From an uncultured Clostridia bacterium (lineage in GTDB: Bacteria; Bacillota; Clostridia; TANB77; CAG-508), in NCBI GenBank assembly GCA_944386675.1, contig CALXBY010000016.1, positions 1 through 33,084 of the forward strand: a DNA stretch of 33,084 bases. The letters are read 5' to 3'. A program made the translations under genes and the position numbers. The notes beneath the pieces were generated by a model, which was given only the letters and a program-made list of their open reading frames with translations, did no database searches and had not been told where the DNA came from. Below, one piece after another: positions 8,877 to 19,338 of this stretch (within the stretch, counting starts at the first letter, position 1; every line of letters begins with the position of its first letter).

Positions 8877-10892
8877 TTATTTTAGCAAATTGTTAATACT
8901 AATTGAAATTGATATATCTAATTCTTTTCTCATATCATCATAATATTCTTTTAGCAAATTTTTCTCTTCTTCTGCTATTTCTTCTAAATTAACTTCTTCT
9001 CCGTTTTCTCTTTTGAACCATTTTTCATCATAATAGTATCTGCTTGTGACAATTCTTTCGTTGTTTAAAGATATAAAATCTTTTCTAGCAAACATATTTG
9101 TTCCTAGGCTTATACCAGGTTCACTATTTATTAAATAGGCAAATGTTGGTTTTATATCTAATTTACTAACTGGTTTTTCAATTTTTATATTTTTAATTCC
9201 TGGAATTTTCATTCCACATGCGACTCTTATATAGTTTAATTTTATGTCTGTATCTGTTACGTCTGGATTTATTGTTTTTAGAAAGTCTTGTAATTCTTCA
9301 TTATACATATCAACTCCATTATGGTCACCAAATAATAGTATAACTGTATCATCATATAAATTTGCTTCTTTTAATTCATCTATAAACACGCCAAATGCAT
9401 AATCTGCATAGTTTACAGATTCTAAATAGTTACCCAAAAATGTGTCTTTATATTTTCCCACATCAATATTCACTTTGTTTCTATCTTGCAATCCGTCTAA
9501 GCTAAATGAAGTATGTGAAGATGCTGAAACAATGTAAGAAACAAATGGCATATTATAATTTTTTAATTTTTCTACTGCTTGCTTATATAGTAGTTCATCT
9601 GATAAATATCCCATTATATTTTCTGATGTATCTGCAAATTGGTCTTTTAATTCTATATTGTCTACTCCAAATTCTTTATATACATTTTCTCTATTCCAGA
9701 AGAAACCATAATTCCCATGCATATAAGATGTGGTATAGCCTTTATTCTTAAACATTGTAAAAATATCATCATATTCATTTGTGTAATATCGACTATATGA
9801 CATTCCATTTTCCATTGGATATAAAGAAGTTACTGTTGAAAATTCTGAATCTGCTGTTGATGAATAACTTTGCATAAACATATTGGATATTTCTATATTT
9901 TCGTTTATAAATTTGTTTAAGTTAGGTGTAATTTCTTTTCCATTAATTTCTTTATTAATTACAAATTCTTGAATAGATTCTAGTTGCAAAATAATGACAT
10001 TTTTTCCATTTGCTATTCCTTGTAAATCATAATTTGTTTTTCCGTAATTTTCATCATATTTTTCTTTTAAATCATCATATGCTTCTAGTACATCTTCTTT
10101 TTTTGTATATTTAGCTTGTTTTTTTATATTAATCGTATTTTCTATATCTGCTATATGATAACCATATATTGTAGCTTTTTTTACTTGCATATCTTTATTA
10201 AATGGATCTTCTTTCGTTTTTTCAATAAAGTCCACATCAATTTTAAAAAATACAATAATTGCTACAACTCCTACTGCTATTTTTGCAATTTTCTTTTTTA
10301 AATCTATTTTTCCTTTTTTCCTAATGTTTACTGTTTTCGTGCATATTCCAATCGCTATTATTATAATATCTATGAAATATAGAATTTCTTTTACTTGTAA
10401 TAACATTGGCAGTGTATCCATAATCTCTTCTCCATATTGGAGATTCATCATTTGAGCTACTGATAGTACAGAACTTGAATATGTGTGATATAAGTTATCA
10501 GCAAATAACAATACACTAATGAATACATCTACAACAATTGTTGTGATACATCTTCCTCTATTGGGTAATGTACATATCATACAAATGATTGTTGCTAAAA
10601 ATGCAATTGTCCCCAAAACAGTATCTTTATCCATAACTTCTCTTATCGATATTGTGTTTTGATAAAAAAAGATGGTTTTTAAAAGTAATATAATCCCTAC
10701 TATTATTGGAAACCATATAGAATTTAAAAAATTGTTTAGTTTCTCTTTAATTTTTTTTAGTATTTGTTCTTTGTTTATTTCTTTTTTTAGTTCTATAATT
10801 TTATCTTCATTTTGTTTGTCTTTTATTTTTTTATTTACCTTTTCATTTATTCTTTCCTTCAAACTTTTTCCTCTTTCTTTTTTATATACCAT
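8877..10892 (-). CDS. LtaS-like membrane sulfatase-fold phosphoglycerol transferase
   Basis: The family polymerises glycerol phosphate from phosphatidylglycerol onto a membrane anchor (lipoteichoic acid) or transfers phosphoglycerol to glycans, outside the membrane. A Lys/Glu-rich cytoplasmic N-terminus of about 55 residues is followed by five hydrophobic segments (about 55-215) and the extracellular sulfatase domain (about 300-640). Family residues are visible: the metal-binding Glu in VIILQLESIQ, the probable Thr nucleophile in SSTADSEF, FFWNRENVYKEFG and the metal site LFGDHNG. The ATG at 10892 overlaps the end of the Alg13-like gene by 11 bp, so coupling is likely; no separate ribosome site is clear. 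Whether it is a true LtaS or a glycan-modifying relative cannot be decided. Confidence 0.88.
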   Translation of the reverse strand: MVYKKERGKSLKERINEKVNKKIKDKQNEDKIIELKKEINKEQILKKIKEKLNNFLNSIWFPIIVGIILLLKTIFFYQNTISIREVMDKDTVLGTIAFLATIICMICTLPNRGRCITTIVVDVFISVLLFADNLYHTYSSSVLSVAQMMNLQYGEEIMDTLPMLLQVKEILYFIDIIIIAIGICTKTVNIRKKGKIDLKKKIAKIAVGVVAIIVFFKIDVDFIEKTKEDPFNKDMQVKKATIYGYHIADIENTINIKKQAKYTKKEDVLEAYDDLKEKYDENYGKTNYDLQGIANGKNVIILQLESIQEFVINKEINGKEITPNLNKFINENIEISNMFMQSYSSTADSEFSTVTSLYPMENGMSYSRYYTNEYDDIFTMFKNKGYTTSYMHGNYGFFWNRENVYKEFGVDNIELKDQFADTSENIMGYLSDELLYKQAVEKLKNYNMPFVSYIVSASSHTSFSLDGLQDRNKVNIDVGKYKDTFLGNYLESVNYADYAFGVFIDELKEANLYDDTVILLFGDHNGVDMYNEELQDFLKTINPDVTDTDIKLNYIRVACGMKIPGIKNIKIEKPVSKLDIKPTFAYLINSEPGISLGTNMFARKDFISLNNERIVTSRYYYDEKWFKRENGEEVNLEEIAEEEKNLLKEYYDDMRKELDISISISINNLLK

Positions 10893-11367
10893 CTATAAAA
10901 TCTTCTATAATTTTTAGCATTTTACTATTATTTTCTGTATATGGATTTGGCTCAAACTTGTCTATTTTTTTTATTGCCTCTTCTAATTCTTCTACTGATT
11001 CAATTCCTATAATATTGCCATTTTTATTAAATTTCTCCACAATTTCTTTTTGATGATTATTTACATGTTCTCCATACATATGTAAGCGTGGCACAGCAAT
11101 CACTTTTTTTCCTTTCTCAAGAGATGTTATAATTGAGCCAACCCCCCCATGTGTAATAATATAATTTGCTTCTTCTTCTAACTTATCTAACTCTTCTCTT
11201 GAAATAAAATCTAGTATTTTCATTTTTTCATTTCTTGGTTGATATTTTGTATATCCAGCTTGTACAACCACTTCTTCTTTGATTATTTTTTTATCAATCA
11301 AGTTATCTATTTCTTCTAATAATCTTTGAAAAGAATTATTTTGTGTTCCTAACATTACGAATACCAT
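10882..11367 (-). CDS. Alg13-like glycosyltransferase subunit (PssE/Cps14G type)
   Basis: This is the catalytic, sugar-nucleotide-binding half of a two-part GT28-fold transferase that adds the second sugar to an undecaprenyl-linked polysaccharide precursor. I start at MVFVMLGTQNNSFQRLL (ATG at 11367), which overlaps the preceding stop by one base (TAATG). This gives 161 aa, normal for the family, and removes an artefactual 19-residue extension. The motif YIITHGGVGSIITSLEKGKK is the UDP-sugar-binding loop. It works with the Alg14-like partner encoded just upstream. Confidence 0.88.
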   Translation of the reverse strand: MVFVMLGTQNNSFQRLLEEIDNLIDKKIIKEEVVVQAGYTKYQPRNEKMKILDFISREELDKLEEEANYIITHGGVGSIITSLEKGKKVIAVPRLHMYGEHVNNHQKEIVEKFNKNGNIIGIESVEELEEAIKKIDKFEPNPYTENNSKMLKIIEDFIDGI

Positions 11368-11867
11368 TAATAAATCGAACCTCCATAAACTGCTTTTGGA
11401 TATAATTTTAACATTTCTTCCCATTGCACAATAAATAAATCGGCAATTGGATAAAGTAATCTTCCTGTTGCTGTTTTTTTATTTGTATTTGCAAAGGTTT
11501 CTATATAAATTATTTTACTTCCAAATAATTTTCCTAATAGACACATTGGTCCTGCAGTATGTGTTCCTGTAGTTACTATTACTTTTGGTCTTAATTTAAA
11601 ATAGAAATATACTGTTTTAATGCATAAATACAAATATTTAAATATATATGTAAATAATTTTGCTCTTGTTCCATAAGGCAGAAAATCTAGTTTCTTGCCA
11701 TATGTATCTTTTAATTTTTCATTTACTTTATCTTTTTCAGTTATGATATGATAATCATATTTTTCAAATAAAGGTGCTAGTTGTAGTAATTCATTTAAAT
11801 GACCACCTGTACTTGAAATAAATAATACTTTTTTCTTTAAATCTTTTCTCTTTGAATCTTTTTTCAT
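11367..11867 (-). CDS. Alg14-like membrane-anchoring glycosyltransferase subunit (PssD/Cps14F type)
   Basis: This is the partner that recruits the Alg13-like subunit to the membrane and binds the lipid-linked acceptor. Its 166 aa begin with a Lys-rich tail and then KVLFISSTGGHLNELLQL, the family signature; a hydrophobic stretch around residues 70-90 and VIVTTGTHTAGPMCLLGKL follow. Gene order Alg14-like, Alg13-like, LtaS-like with overlapping ends points to one operon for a surface glycopolymer. The ribosome site AAAAGGAA is unusually close to the ATG. Confidence 0.88.
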   Translation of the reverse strand: MKKDSKRKDLKKKVLFISSTGGHLNELLQLAPLFEKYDYHIITEKDKVNEKLKDTYGKKLDFLPYGTRAKLFTYIFKYLYLCIKTVYFYFKLRPKVIVTTGTHTAGPMCLLGKLFGSKIIYIETFANTNKKTATGRLLYPIADLFIVQWEEMLKLYPKAVYGGSIY

Positions 11868-11965
11868 TTCCTTTTATTAGCTTTCCTTTTTACTTTTATA
11901 TTTTTACTATACTATTTTCTTAGGTATTTAACTTTTTTACTATATGTCTTTTATTTTTCTTGTAT

Positions 11966-11994
11966 ATTATATCTTTTTTTGAATTATCTGTCTA
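11966..11994 (-). promoter_or_regulatory. Promoter of the Alg14/Alg13/LtaS-like operon
   Basis: On the minus strand TAGACA, a 17-bp spacer and TATAAT stand about 100 bp before the Alg14-like start. Confidence 0.6.
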
Positions 11995-12004
11995 GTAAAT
12001 ACAA

Positions 12005-12040
12005 AAATAAAAAAGAAACAAAGTCATACCTTGTTTCTTT
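12005..12040 (-). terminator. Intrinsic terminator after dnaJ
   Basis: The stem AAAGAAACAA / TTGTTTCTTT (10 bp, about 9-nt loop) is followed on the minus strand by TTTATTTTTG, 14 bp past the dnaJ stop. It closes the heat-shock operon. Confidence 0.85.
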
Positions 12041-12053
12041 AATTTTTATTTAA

Positions 12054-13220
12054 TTATCCAAATATACCTCTCTTTTTGATAGGTGGTTGTTCATTCATGG
12101 TCTTTGCCAGTTGTACTAACAATTCTCTTTGTTCTTTAGAAAGTCGTTTTGGTGTTTGTACATTAACTGTAAATACAAAATCACCAACAGAATTTGAGCT
12201 TACAGCTTTAAAGCCTTTTCCTCTTATGACAAATTTTGTTCCAGTTTGTGTTGCTTCCGGTATTTTATATTTTTCTTTGCTTCCATCTACCATTGGTATT
12301 TCTAGTTCTGCTCCTAAAGCTGCTTGCGTAATGGTAATTGGTATATCACAATATACATTATTTCCTTTTCTTGAATATATACTATGTTTCTTTAATTTAA
12401 CAGTTATATATAAATCTCCTTTAGGTCCACCTTTTTCTCCTGGTTCTCCTTCACCTCTTAATACAACTGTTTGACCATCATCAATACCAGCTGGTATCTT
12501 TACTTTTATTTTTGGTTGTTTTCTAACAGTTCCTTTTCCTCTGCAATTTTCACAAGGTTCTTTTATCACTTCACCTGTACCATGACAATTTGTACAAGTT
12601 CTAGTTGTTTGCATTTGTCCTAGAATTGTATTTTGCACTTGTCTAATTTGTCCTGTACCATTACAAGTTGGACATTTTGTAACAGATGTTCCAGGTTTTG
12701 CACCACTTCCATGGCAGACAGTACATTCTTCGTTTCTTGTAATTGTGATTTCCTTTTCAACACCTAAAAAAGCTTGTTCAAATGTTATATCAATTTGAAG
12801 ATTTAAATCTGCACCCTTTCTTGGTCCATTTTGTTTTCTACTACTAGCTCTACCTCCAAAACCTCCACCAAAGAATGAAGAAAAAATATCTCCTAAATCT
12901 CCAAAATCACTAAAACCATCAAATCCTGAAGAAGTATAAGAATAATAGCCATTTCCTCCACCAAAAGGACCTCCTGCTCCGTTAAATCCTTGTGGTCCAT
13001 CTGGTCCAAATTGGTCATACATTCTTCTTTTTTGTGGATCTGATAAAGTTTCATATGCTTCATTCACTTCTTTAAATTTAGCTTCTGCTTCTTTTTTATT
13101 GTCTGGATTGGCATCTGGATGATATTTTTTTGCTAATTTTCTATATGCTTTTTTTAATTCATCATCTGTTGCATTTTTATTGACACCTAAAACCTCATAA
13201 TAATCTCTTTTTCCTGCCAT
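12054..13220 (-). CDS. dnaJ: Chaperone DnaJ (Hsp40)
   Basis: DnaJ delivers unfolded clients to DnaK and stimulates its ATPase. The 388-aa type I protein has a J domain (residues 1-70, with YHPDAN), a Gly/Phe-rich linker (about 75-125) and four zinc motifs ([32 protein letters not shown]). The C-terminal substrate-binding domains follow. GGAGAAGG precedes the ATG. It is the last gene of the HrcA-regulated operon; about 220 bp and a hairpin repeat separate it from dnaK, so its level may be set separately. Confidence 0.98.
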   Translation of the reverse strand: MAGKRDYYEVLGVNKNATDDELKKAYRKLAKKYHPDANPDNKKEAEAKFKEVNEAYETLSDPQKRRMYDQFGPDGPQGFNGAGGPFGGGNGYYSYTSSGFDGFSDFGDLGDIFSSFFGGGFGGRASSRKQNGPRKGADLNLQIDITFEQAFLGVEKEITITRNEECTVCHGSGAKPGTSVTKCPTCNGTGQIRQVQNTILGQMQTTRTCTNCHGTGEVIKEPCENCRGKGTVRKQPKIKVKIPAGIDDGQTVVLRGEGEPGEKGGPKGDLYITVKLKKHSIYSRKGNNVYCDIPITITQAALGAELEIPMVDGSKEKYKIPEATQTGTKFVIRGKGFKAVSSNSVGDFVFTVNVQTPKRLSKEQRELLVQLAKTMNEQPPIKKRGIFG

Positions 13221-13399
13221 TCTTTCAACCTTCTCCTCTTTTAAAAATTTTCTCTTTGTACTATTTTTCGTTCTCTTGCCAAGTCATGATGTTGATATTT
13301 TTCCTCACCCACATAATATGCTATCCATCTTTTTTGTTCATCTGAAACAAATTCATAAAAAAACTGCACTCATATTTTACTCCTTTTGTCCAATTTAAC

Positions 13400-13438
13400 A
13401 AAAAGGGAAATTTGAGTCCGTCCCCAAAATCCCTTTTT
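13400..13438 (-). terminator. Family C hairpin repeat acting as terminator-like element after dnaK
   Basis: On the minus strand arms AAAAAGGGA / TCCCTTTTT surround a loop with GGGGACGGACTC, starting 6 bp past the dnaK stop and ending in five T. Sequence matches the arms of the long inverted repeat at 8751-8861 (GAGTCCGTCCCCAAAATCCC is shared). It could lower read-through into dnaJ. Confidence 0.75.
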
Positions 13439-13443
13439 ATTCA

Positions 13444-15333
<1,890 letters not shown>

Positions 15334-15350
15334 TTAAAATTAATAACTTT

Positions 15351-15941
15351 TTATATCTTGTCATTCTTTTTTAAATTTTGAATGATTTTTCGATTGTTTT
15401 CTAATTGTTCTTTTGAAACTTTCTTCATCCATTCTTCTTTTGTCATTTTTGATAAACTTAAGTTAGATAATTCTTTATATCCAATTTCTTCTCCAAGCCA
15501 TTTAGGCTTTTCAAATGTATTTGCTATATTCTCATTTGGAAATTCTATTTCTGCTGTTAACAAGCCTTCTAAATATTCATAATATATATCCATTTCGACT
15601 TGTAAATTGTTTTCAATTGGTATCACCATTCTAGTCTTTTTTATGATATTATTTATTTTGTTTTTTAACAATTCATTATATTCATTTTCTTGTATAGAAT
15701 TTTCAATTTCATATATATTTGCTATCTTTTCAAAGTTTTTATCAGATTCTATATCTCCCTTTGTTTTGACTGTATAAATATATTCCGTTGTATTAGACTT
15801 TTTATTTTGTATTTTTCGAATTCTAATTACTGTGTTTATGTCTCTATAAATAAATGCTTGCTCTATATGGATTATATCTCTTATTTGCAAGTCTTCAGGA
15901 AGATAATTTACAGAATATTTTCTTTCTATTTCTTGTTTCAT
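15351..15941 (-). CDS. CYTH-domain protein inside the heat-shock operon
   Basis: CYTH (triphosphate tunnel metalloenzyme) proteins act on triphosphates; characterised members include tripolyphosphatases, thiamine triphosphatases and class IV adenylate cyclases. The signature EIERKYSV is at residues 3-10, followed by alternating charged strands (VIRIRKIQ, YIYTVKTKGD, VEMDIYYEYLEGLLTAEIEF), the pattern of an eight-stranded tunnel. The 196-aa length is normal. GAGGAGTTAAG precedes the ATG and the gap to grpE is 13 bp, so it is co-transcribed with the chaperone genes and should be heat-inducible through HrcA. The exact substrate is not predictable. Confidence 0.85.
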   Translation of the reverse strand: MKQEIERKYSVNYLPEDLQIRDIIHIEQAFIYRDINTVIRIRKIQNKKSNTTEYIYTVKTKGDIESDKNFEKIANIYEIENSIQENEYNELLKNKINNIIKKTRMVIPIENNLQVEMDIYYEYLEGLLTAEIEFPNENIANTFEKPKWLGEEIGYKELSNLSLSKMTKEEWMKKVSKEQLENNRKIIQNLKKNDKI

Positions 15942-15954
15942 CTTAACTCCTCGT

Positions 15955-16464
15955 TTAGTTTGCTACTACCACCATAGAATGTCTAATCACTTTTGTACCA
16001 ATCTTATATCCTTTTCTGTATTCTTGAACAATTTCTTTTTCACCTTTTGTATCATCTTGAACACTACTTACTGCTTCATGTAACTCAGGATCAAAAGTTT
16101 CTCCTAACGCTTTTATTTCTTCTACACCTTTTGCTTTTAATGTATCTTGGAATTGTTTTAATACCAATTCTATTCCTTTTTTGTACTCTTCATCTTTTGT
16201 CTCTACTTTAGCAGCATTTTCTAAGTTATCTAGTATTGGAAGCATAACTTCTACAACATCTGATAATATCGAATTATATAGATTATCTCTTTCTTTTGCA
16301 CTTCTTTTTTTGAAGTTTTCAAATTCTGCTAAAATTCTTTTATATCTATCATCTAGCTCATCATATTCTGATTTTGGCACAATTTCTTGTTCTTTTTTTG
16401 TGTTTTTGCTTTCTACTTTTTCTTCCTTTTTTTCTAATTCTTCATTTTTTTCTTTGTCAGCCAT
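15955..16464 (-). CDS. grpE: Nucleotide exchange factor GrpE
   Basis: GrpE releases ADP from DnaK. I start at MADKEKNEELEKKEE (ATG at 16464), with AAAGGTAGG about 9 nt upstream, giving 169 aa; seven upstream codons are open but unneeded. A charged disordered N-terminus and long coiled-coil helix (about 35-100) precede the beta domain with KALGETFDPELHEAVS and the end GYKIGTKVIRHSMVVVAN, which is family-typical. Confidence 0.97.
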   Translation of the reverse strand: MADKEKNEELEKKEEKVESKNTKKEQEIVPKSEYDELDDRYKRILAEFENFKKRSAKERDNLYNSILSDVVEVMLPILDNLENAAKVETKDEEYKKGIELVLKQFQDTLKAKGVEEIKALGETFDPELHEAVSSVQDDTKGEKEIVQEYRKGYKIGTKVIRHSMVVVAN

Positions 16465-16487
16465 TATTAAACCTACCTTTCTCAAAT

Positions 16488-17492
16488 TTATTCTATTTCT
16501 TTTAATTTTTTGTTAATATATTTCATAACAGAAATTACTTTTGAATAATCCATTCTTTTAGGGCCAATAATTCCAATCGTTCCTAAGTCCTTACCATTAA
16601 CTTTATGTTTAAAAGTTACAACACTAAAGTCTTTTAATTCTTCTTTCTGATTTTCTTCTCCAATATATACATGAATATCATCTGCAAATCCAGAATCTAG
16701 CATATCTGTTACCAATTCTTTAGTATCTAAGACATTAACAAAATTTTTTGCCACTTCTAAGCTATTGAATTCTGGTAAATCAAATGATTTATTAGCACCT
16801 TCTAAATAAATATGTTCTTCTTCTAATACTCTTTTTATTTGTTCTATAATTGGTTTTATAACATTTATACTATATGTCATTTCATCATACAAATATTCTT
16901 CTAAAGGTCTATCAATCGTTTCAATCGGTTGTCCTTTTAACTTTTTATTGAACATATAATTAATAGTTTCTACTTGTTTTTCTGTTACATCTTCATCAAA
17001 TTTGATAATCGTTTCTTTTACTAACCCACTATCTGTTAGGATTACTGCCATCATCATTCTTGAACCTAATAGCACAAATTTAATTTCTTCTATAATCTGG
17101 CTGTTTGCCTTTGGTCCTATAGATACTGTTGTATAATGTGTTACCTCTGATATGGTATTTGCTGCAATTTTTGTTAAATCTTCAATTTCATTTACCTTTG
17201 TTTCTAATTTATCACTAATATATTTAATTTCTTCTAGGCTTATATCATCATCTTTTAACAATTCATCTACATAATACCTATATCCTTTTTCAGAAGGTAC
17301 TCTACCACTTGATGTATGGGTCTTATCTAAGTATCCTGCTTTTTCCAAATCTGCCATTTCATTTCTAATGGTTGCACTACTATAGTCTAATCCATGATTT
17401 GTTGTTAATGCATTTGAACTGACTGGCTCTGCTGTATTAACATATTCTTCAACTATTGCTTGTAATACTTTCTTTTTTCTATCATCTAACAA
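16488..17492 (-). CDS. hrcA: Heat-inducible transcription repressor HrcA
   Basis: HrcA binds CIRCE operators and represses the class I heat-shock genes. The start is best placed at TTG (17492): AGAGGTG lies 6 nt upstream and the protein then begins MLDDRKKKVLQAIVEEYV, as HrcA proteins do, giving 334 aa. A GTG three codons earlier would overlap its own ribosome site. The N-terminal winged helix contains SSATIRNEMADLEKAGYL and HTSSGRVPSEKGYRYYVDELL; the C-terminal domain ends in the expected GTIGIIGPKRMDYSKVI. It is first in the operon, under the CIRCE element. Confidence 0.98.
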   Translation of the reverse strand: MLDDRKKKVLQAIVEEYVNTAEPVSSNALTTNHGLDYSSATIRNEMADLEKAGYLDKTHTSSGRVPSEKGYRYYVDELLKDDDISLEEIKYISDKLETKVNEIEDLTKIAANTISEVTHYTTVSIGPKANSQIIEEIKFVLLGSRMMMAVILTDSGLVKETIIKFDEDVTEKQVETINYMFNKKLKGQPIETIDRPLEEYLYDEMTYSINVIKPIIEQIKRVLEEEHIYLEGANKSFDLPEFNSLEVAKNFVNVLDTKELVTDMLDSGFADDIHVYIGEENQKEELKDFSVVTFKHKVNGKDLGTIGIIGPKRMDYSKVISVMKYINKKLKEIE

Positions 17493-17570
17493 TTGTTTCA
17501 CCTCTTTTAGATTAAATTGTTAGTTTATCTTTTATTGGCTTTTTCATTTTTCTATGTTTTGCTTTTTGTT

Positions 17571-17597
17571 TTAGCACTCTTGTTGTTTGTTTGCTAA
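17571..17597 (-). promoter_or_regulatory. CIRCE operator of the hrcA operon
   Basis: TTAGCACTC, nine bases and GTTTGCTAA match the CIRCE consensus TTAGCACTC-N9-GAGTGCTAA with two differences in the right arm. It lies just downstream of the -10 box, so HrcA binding would block initiation. It is about 80 bp before the hrcA start. Confidence 0.93.
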
Positions 17598-17607
17598 CTT
17601 CATATAT

Positions 17608-17634
17608 ATTATACCCGATTTTAGCACTTGTCAA
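17608..17634 (-). promoter_or_regulatory. Promoter of the hrcA-grpE-CYTH-dnaK-dnaJ operon
   Basis: On the minus strand a perfect TTGACA and a perfect TATAAT are separated by 15 bp, shorter than ideal. The spacer contains GTGCTAA, an extra CIRCE half-site, which may add a second HrcA contact. Confidence 0.85.
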
Positions 17635-17683
17635 TATATTTTGCTAAAATATTTTGTGAATTTTTTGTGAACATTGCTATAAC

Positions 17684-17712
17684 AAAAATAGCAAGCATAA
17701 CTTACTATTTTT
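17684..17712 (-). terminator. Intrinsic terminator after the cation exchanger gene
   Basis: The stem AAAAATAG / CTATTTTT with an inner AAG-TTATG-CTT helix lies about 25 bp past the stop of the exchanger gene on the minus strand. Confidence 0.7.
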
Positions 17713-17737
17713 TACTAATTAGATATATGCATCTATT

Positions 17738-18574
17738 CTAAATTAAACTATAAACGATAATTCCTAATGCTTGTATAATAAATAAATTTAACATATTAGA
17801 TGTTAATAAATTATTTGTTGCTTCTATAACACCTAACGCCTTCTTTTCTTCTTTTTCTTTATAATGCTTTTGTGATTCAAAAAAAGTAATTAATTCTGGA
17901 ATACTCGTTATGAAGCCCAATAAAATCCCCAGAATATATTCAGCTATATTAAATTTTTCTGCTAAATTTTCTAAAACATTTCCAAGTGCGTTTCCAATAA
18001 CATATAATAAAATACCAGCTAAAATTATATAAAGTACATATATATAACTCTTTTTATTTTGTTTTCTTTTCTCTTCTTCTATCTCTTCATATTCTTGCCA
18101 AATTTCTTTTTTATCCATATATTTTTCATGTACCTTTTTCGTTATCCATGTAAATATAAAATACAAAATAATAAATATAATAGCCATTATTAATGTTATA
18201 TCTTTTTCATTTTTTAATAAAATAACTGGTATTAGAATTGTTAAAAACACAAATACTAACTGTATGATAATTGCTTTATTTTTTAGTTGTTTTTGATTTT
18301 TATGAATTATTATAGATGTTATATATTGAATAAAATTAATAATATTGGAACTTAAAATATTATATATACTTGTATTTGCTAATCCCTTAATACTTGAAAT
18401 GATTACTGTTAAAAATTCTGGTATAGATGTCGCTACTCCAGAAATATTTCCTATTGTTCTTGGTTTTAAATTTAAATTTTCTGCCAAACCCCTTAATGCC
18501 TTTACAAGTATAAATTTTGAAATTATGACAATTGTCACTGCATATACAAAAAATTTTATAATTTCTATTATCAT
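17738..18574 (-). CDS. Sodium/calcium exchanger family membrane protein
   Basis: The CaCA superfamily exchanges Ca2+ (or another cation) for Na+, H+ or K+. The 278-aa protein has about ten hydrophobic segments and two inverted repeats. The first repeat has SGVATSIPEFLTVIISSIKG and SNIINF; the second has GFITSIPELITFFES and TSNMLNLF. These are the ion-binding alpha-repeats (family form GTSLPE and GSNIFN). The halves are joined by a charged loop at about 135-170. It is shorter than typical (about 320). Which ions it moves is not clear. Confidence 0.85.
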   Translation of the reverse strand: MIIEIIKFFVYAVTIVIISKFILVKALRGLAENLNLKPRTIGNISGVATSIPEFLTVIISSIKGLANTSIYNILSSNIINFIQYITSIIIHKNQKQLKNKAIIIQLVFVFLTILIPVILLKNEKDITLIMAIIFIILYFIFTWITKKVHEKYMDKKEIWQEYEEIEEEKRKQNKKSYIYVLYIILAGILLYVIGNALGNVLENLAEKFNIAEYILGILLGFITSIPELITFFESQKHYKEKEEKKALGVIEATNNLLTSNMLNLFIIQALGIIVYSLI

Positions 18575-18665
18575 TTTCTCTTTTTTTCTCCTCTTAATTT
18601 ATTTACTATTTTTTCCTATTTATACATTATTTATAACAATAAAAATATTCTTTTTTATTACATAC

Positions 18666-18699
18666 TAAAAAAGGTATAACGGCACCCACCATTATACCT
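18666..18699 (-). terminator. Intrinsic terminator after the GNAT gene
   Basis: Stem AGGTATAA / TTATACCT with a 12-nt GC-containing loop, followed on the minus strand by six T. Confidence 0.85.
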
Positions 18700-18708
18700 C
18701 TTTCATCT

Positions 18709-19176
18709 TTAATTAAACATAGATGCCTTCTGCTTATAGTGAATAAAATCTTTTGTCATATACGCTGGTTTCATCTTAAACTTTTTTTCCAAAAATGCTT
18801 TGGATGGTTTGTTTTTATGTCTTACACAAAATTCCAGTTCTTTGTATCTTGTATTTTCCACTATATATTTTGCAAATTCACAGATTGCTTCTTTGCAGTA
18901 TCCTTTTCTTCGCATTTTAGCAGACACAAAATAGGAAACTTCCATTACTTTTTTTGGTTTTTTCTCACCAAGAATCATGCCTACAATTTCATCTTGCTCA
19001 TCTAGTATTTTGAAAGCTTCATAATTGCATGAGTTAACACATAATTCCATTAAATCTTGTGCTTCTTCTAATGTTTCACAATAAGCTAACCGAAAAAATT
19101 TTTTAACATCTGCATCTTTAGAAATTTTTAAATATGCATTCGCATCATTTAACTTAAATCTTTCTAACCGTATCAT
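18709..19176 (-). CDS. GNAT-family N-acetyltransferase
   Basis: It transfers an acetyl group from acetyl-CoA to an amine; the target is unknown. I start at MIRLERFKLND (ATG at 19176), because GGAGG lies 5 nt upstream, giving 155 aa. The acetyl-CoA loop is present as VSAKMRRKGYCKEAICEFAKY, the Q/RxxGxG/A-type motif in degenerate form, followed by the usual ELEFCVRHKNKPSKAFLEKK. It is the only gene here in which CGG codons (19170-19168 and 19092-19090) must be read in frame; skipping a base at either gives an immediate stop. It may therefore have a different history from its neighbours. Confidence 0.88.
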   Translation of the reverse strand: MIRLERFKLNDANAYLKISKDADVKKFFRLAYCETLEEAQDLMELCVNSCNYEAFKILDEQDEIVGMILGEKKPKKVMEVSYFVSAKMRRKGYCKEAICEFAKYIVENTRYKELEFCVRHKNKPSKAFLEKKFKMKPAYMTKDFIHYKQKASMFN

Positions 19177-19211
19177 ACTTTCCTCCATTTAGTTGTTTTA
19201 TTTATTTATAT

Positions 19212-19241
19212 ATTATACATTAATTTTATGTATACTGTCAA
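19212..19241 (-). promoter_or_regulatory. Promoter of the GNAT gene
   Basis: On the minus strand a perfect TTGACA and TATAAT are spaced 18 bp apart, about 36 bp before the ATG. It diverges from the DUF1653 promoter. Confidence 0.75.
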
Positions 19242-19279
19242 TTAAATCATTGTATGTCCCATAAATTCACTTATTTTTA

Positions 19280-19308
19280 TTGCCTTTTATTGTAAAATAG
19301 TATATAAT
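19280..19308 (+). promoter_or_regulatory. Promoter of the DUF1653 gene
   Basis: TTGCCT, a 17-bp spacer and TATAAT precede the AAAGGAG ribosome site. Confidence 0.7.
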
Positions 19309-19338
19309 GACCTCATAATTGTAAAGGAGCGTGTGTAT

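Noticed and set aside
13221-13443. A separate small gene between dnaK and dnaJ.
   Set aside because: No open frame with a ribosome site and sensible composition; the gap holds a family C hairpin and AT-rich sequence.
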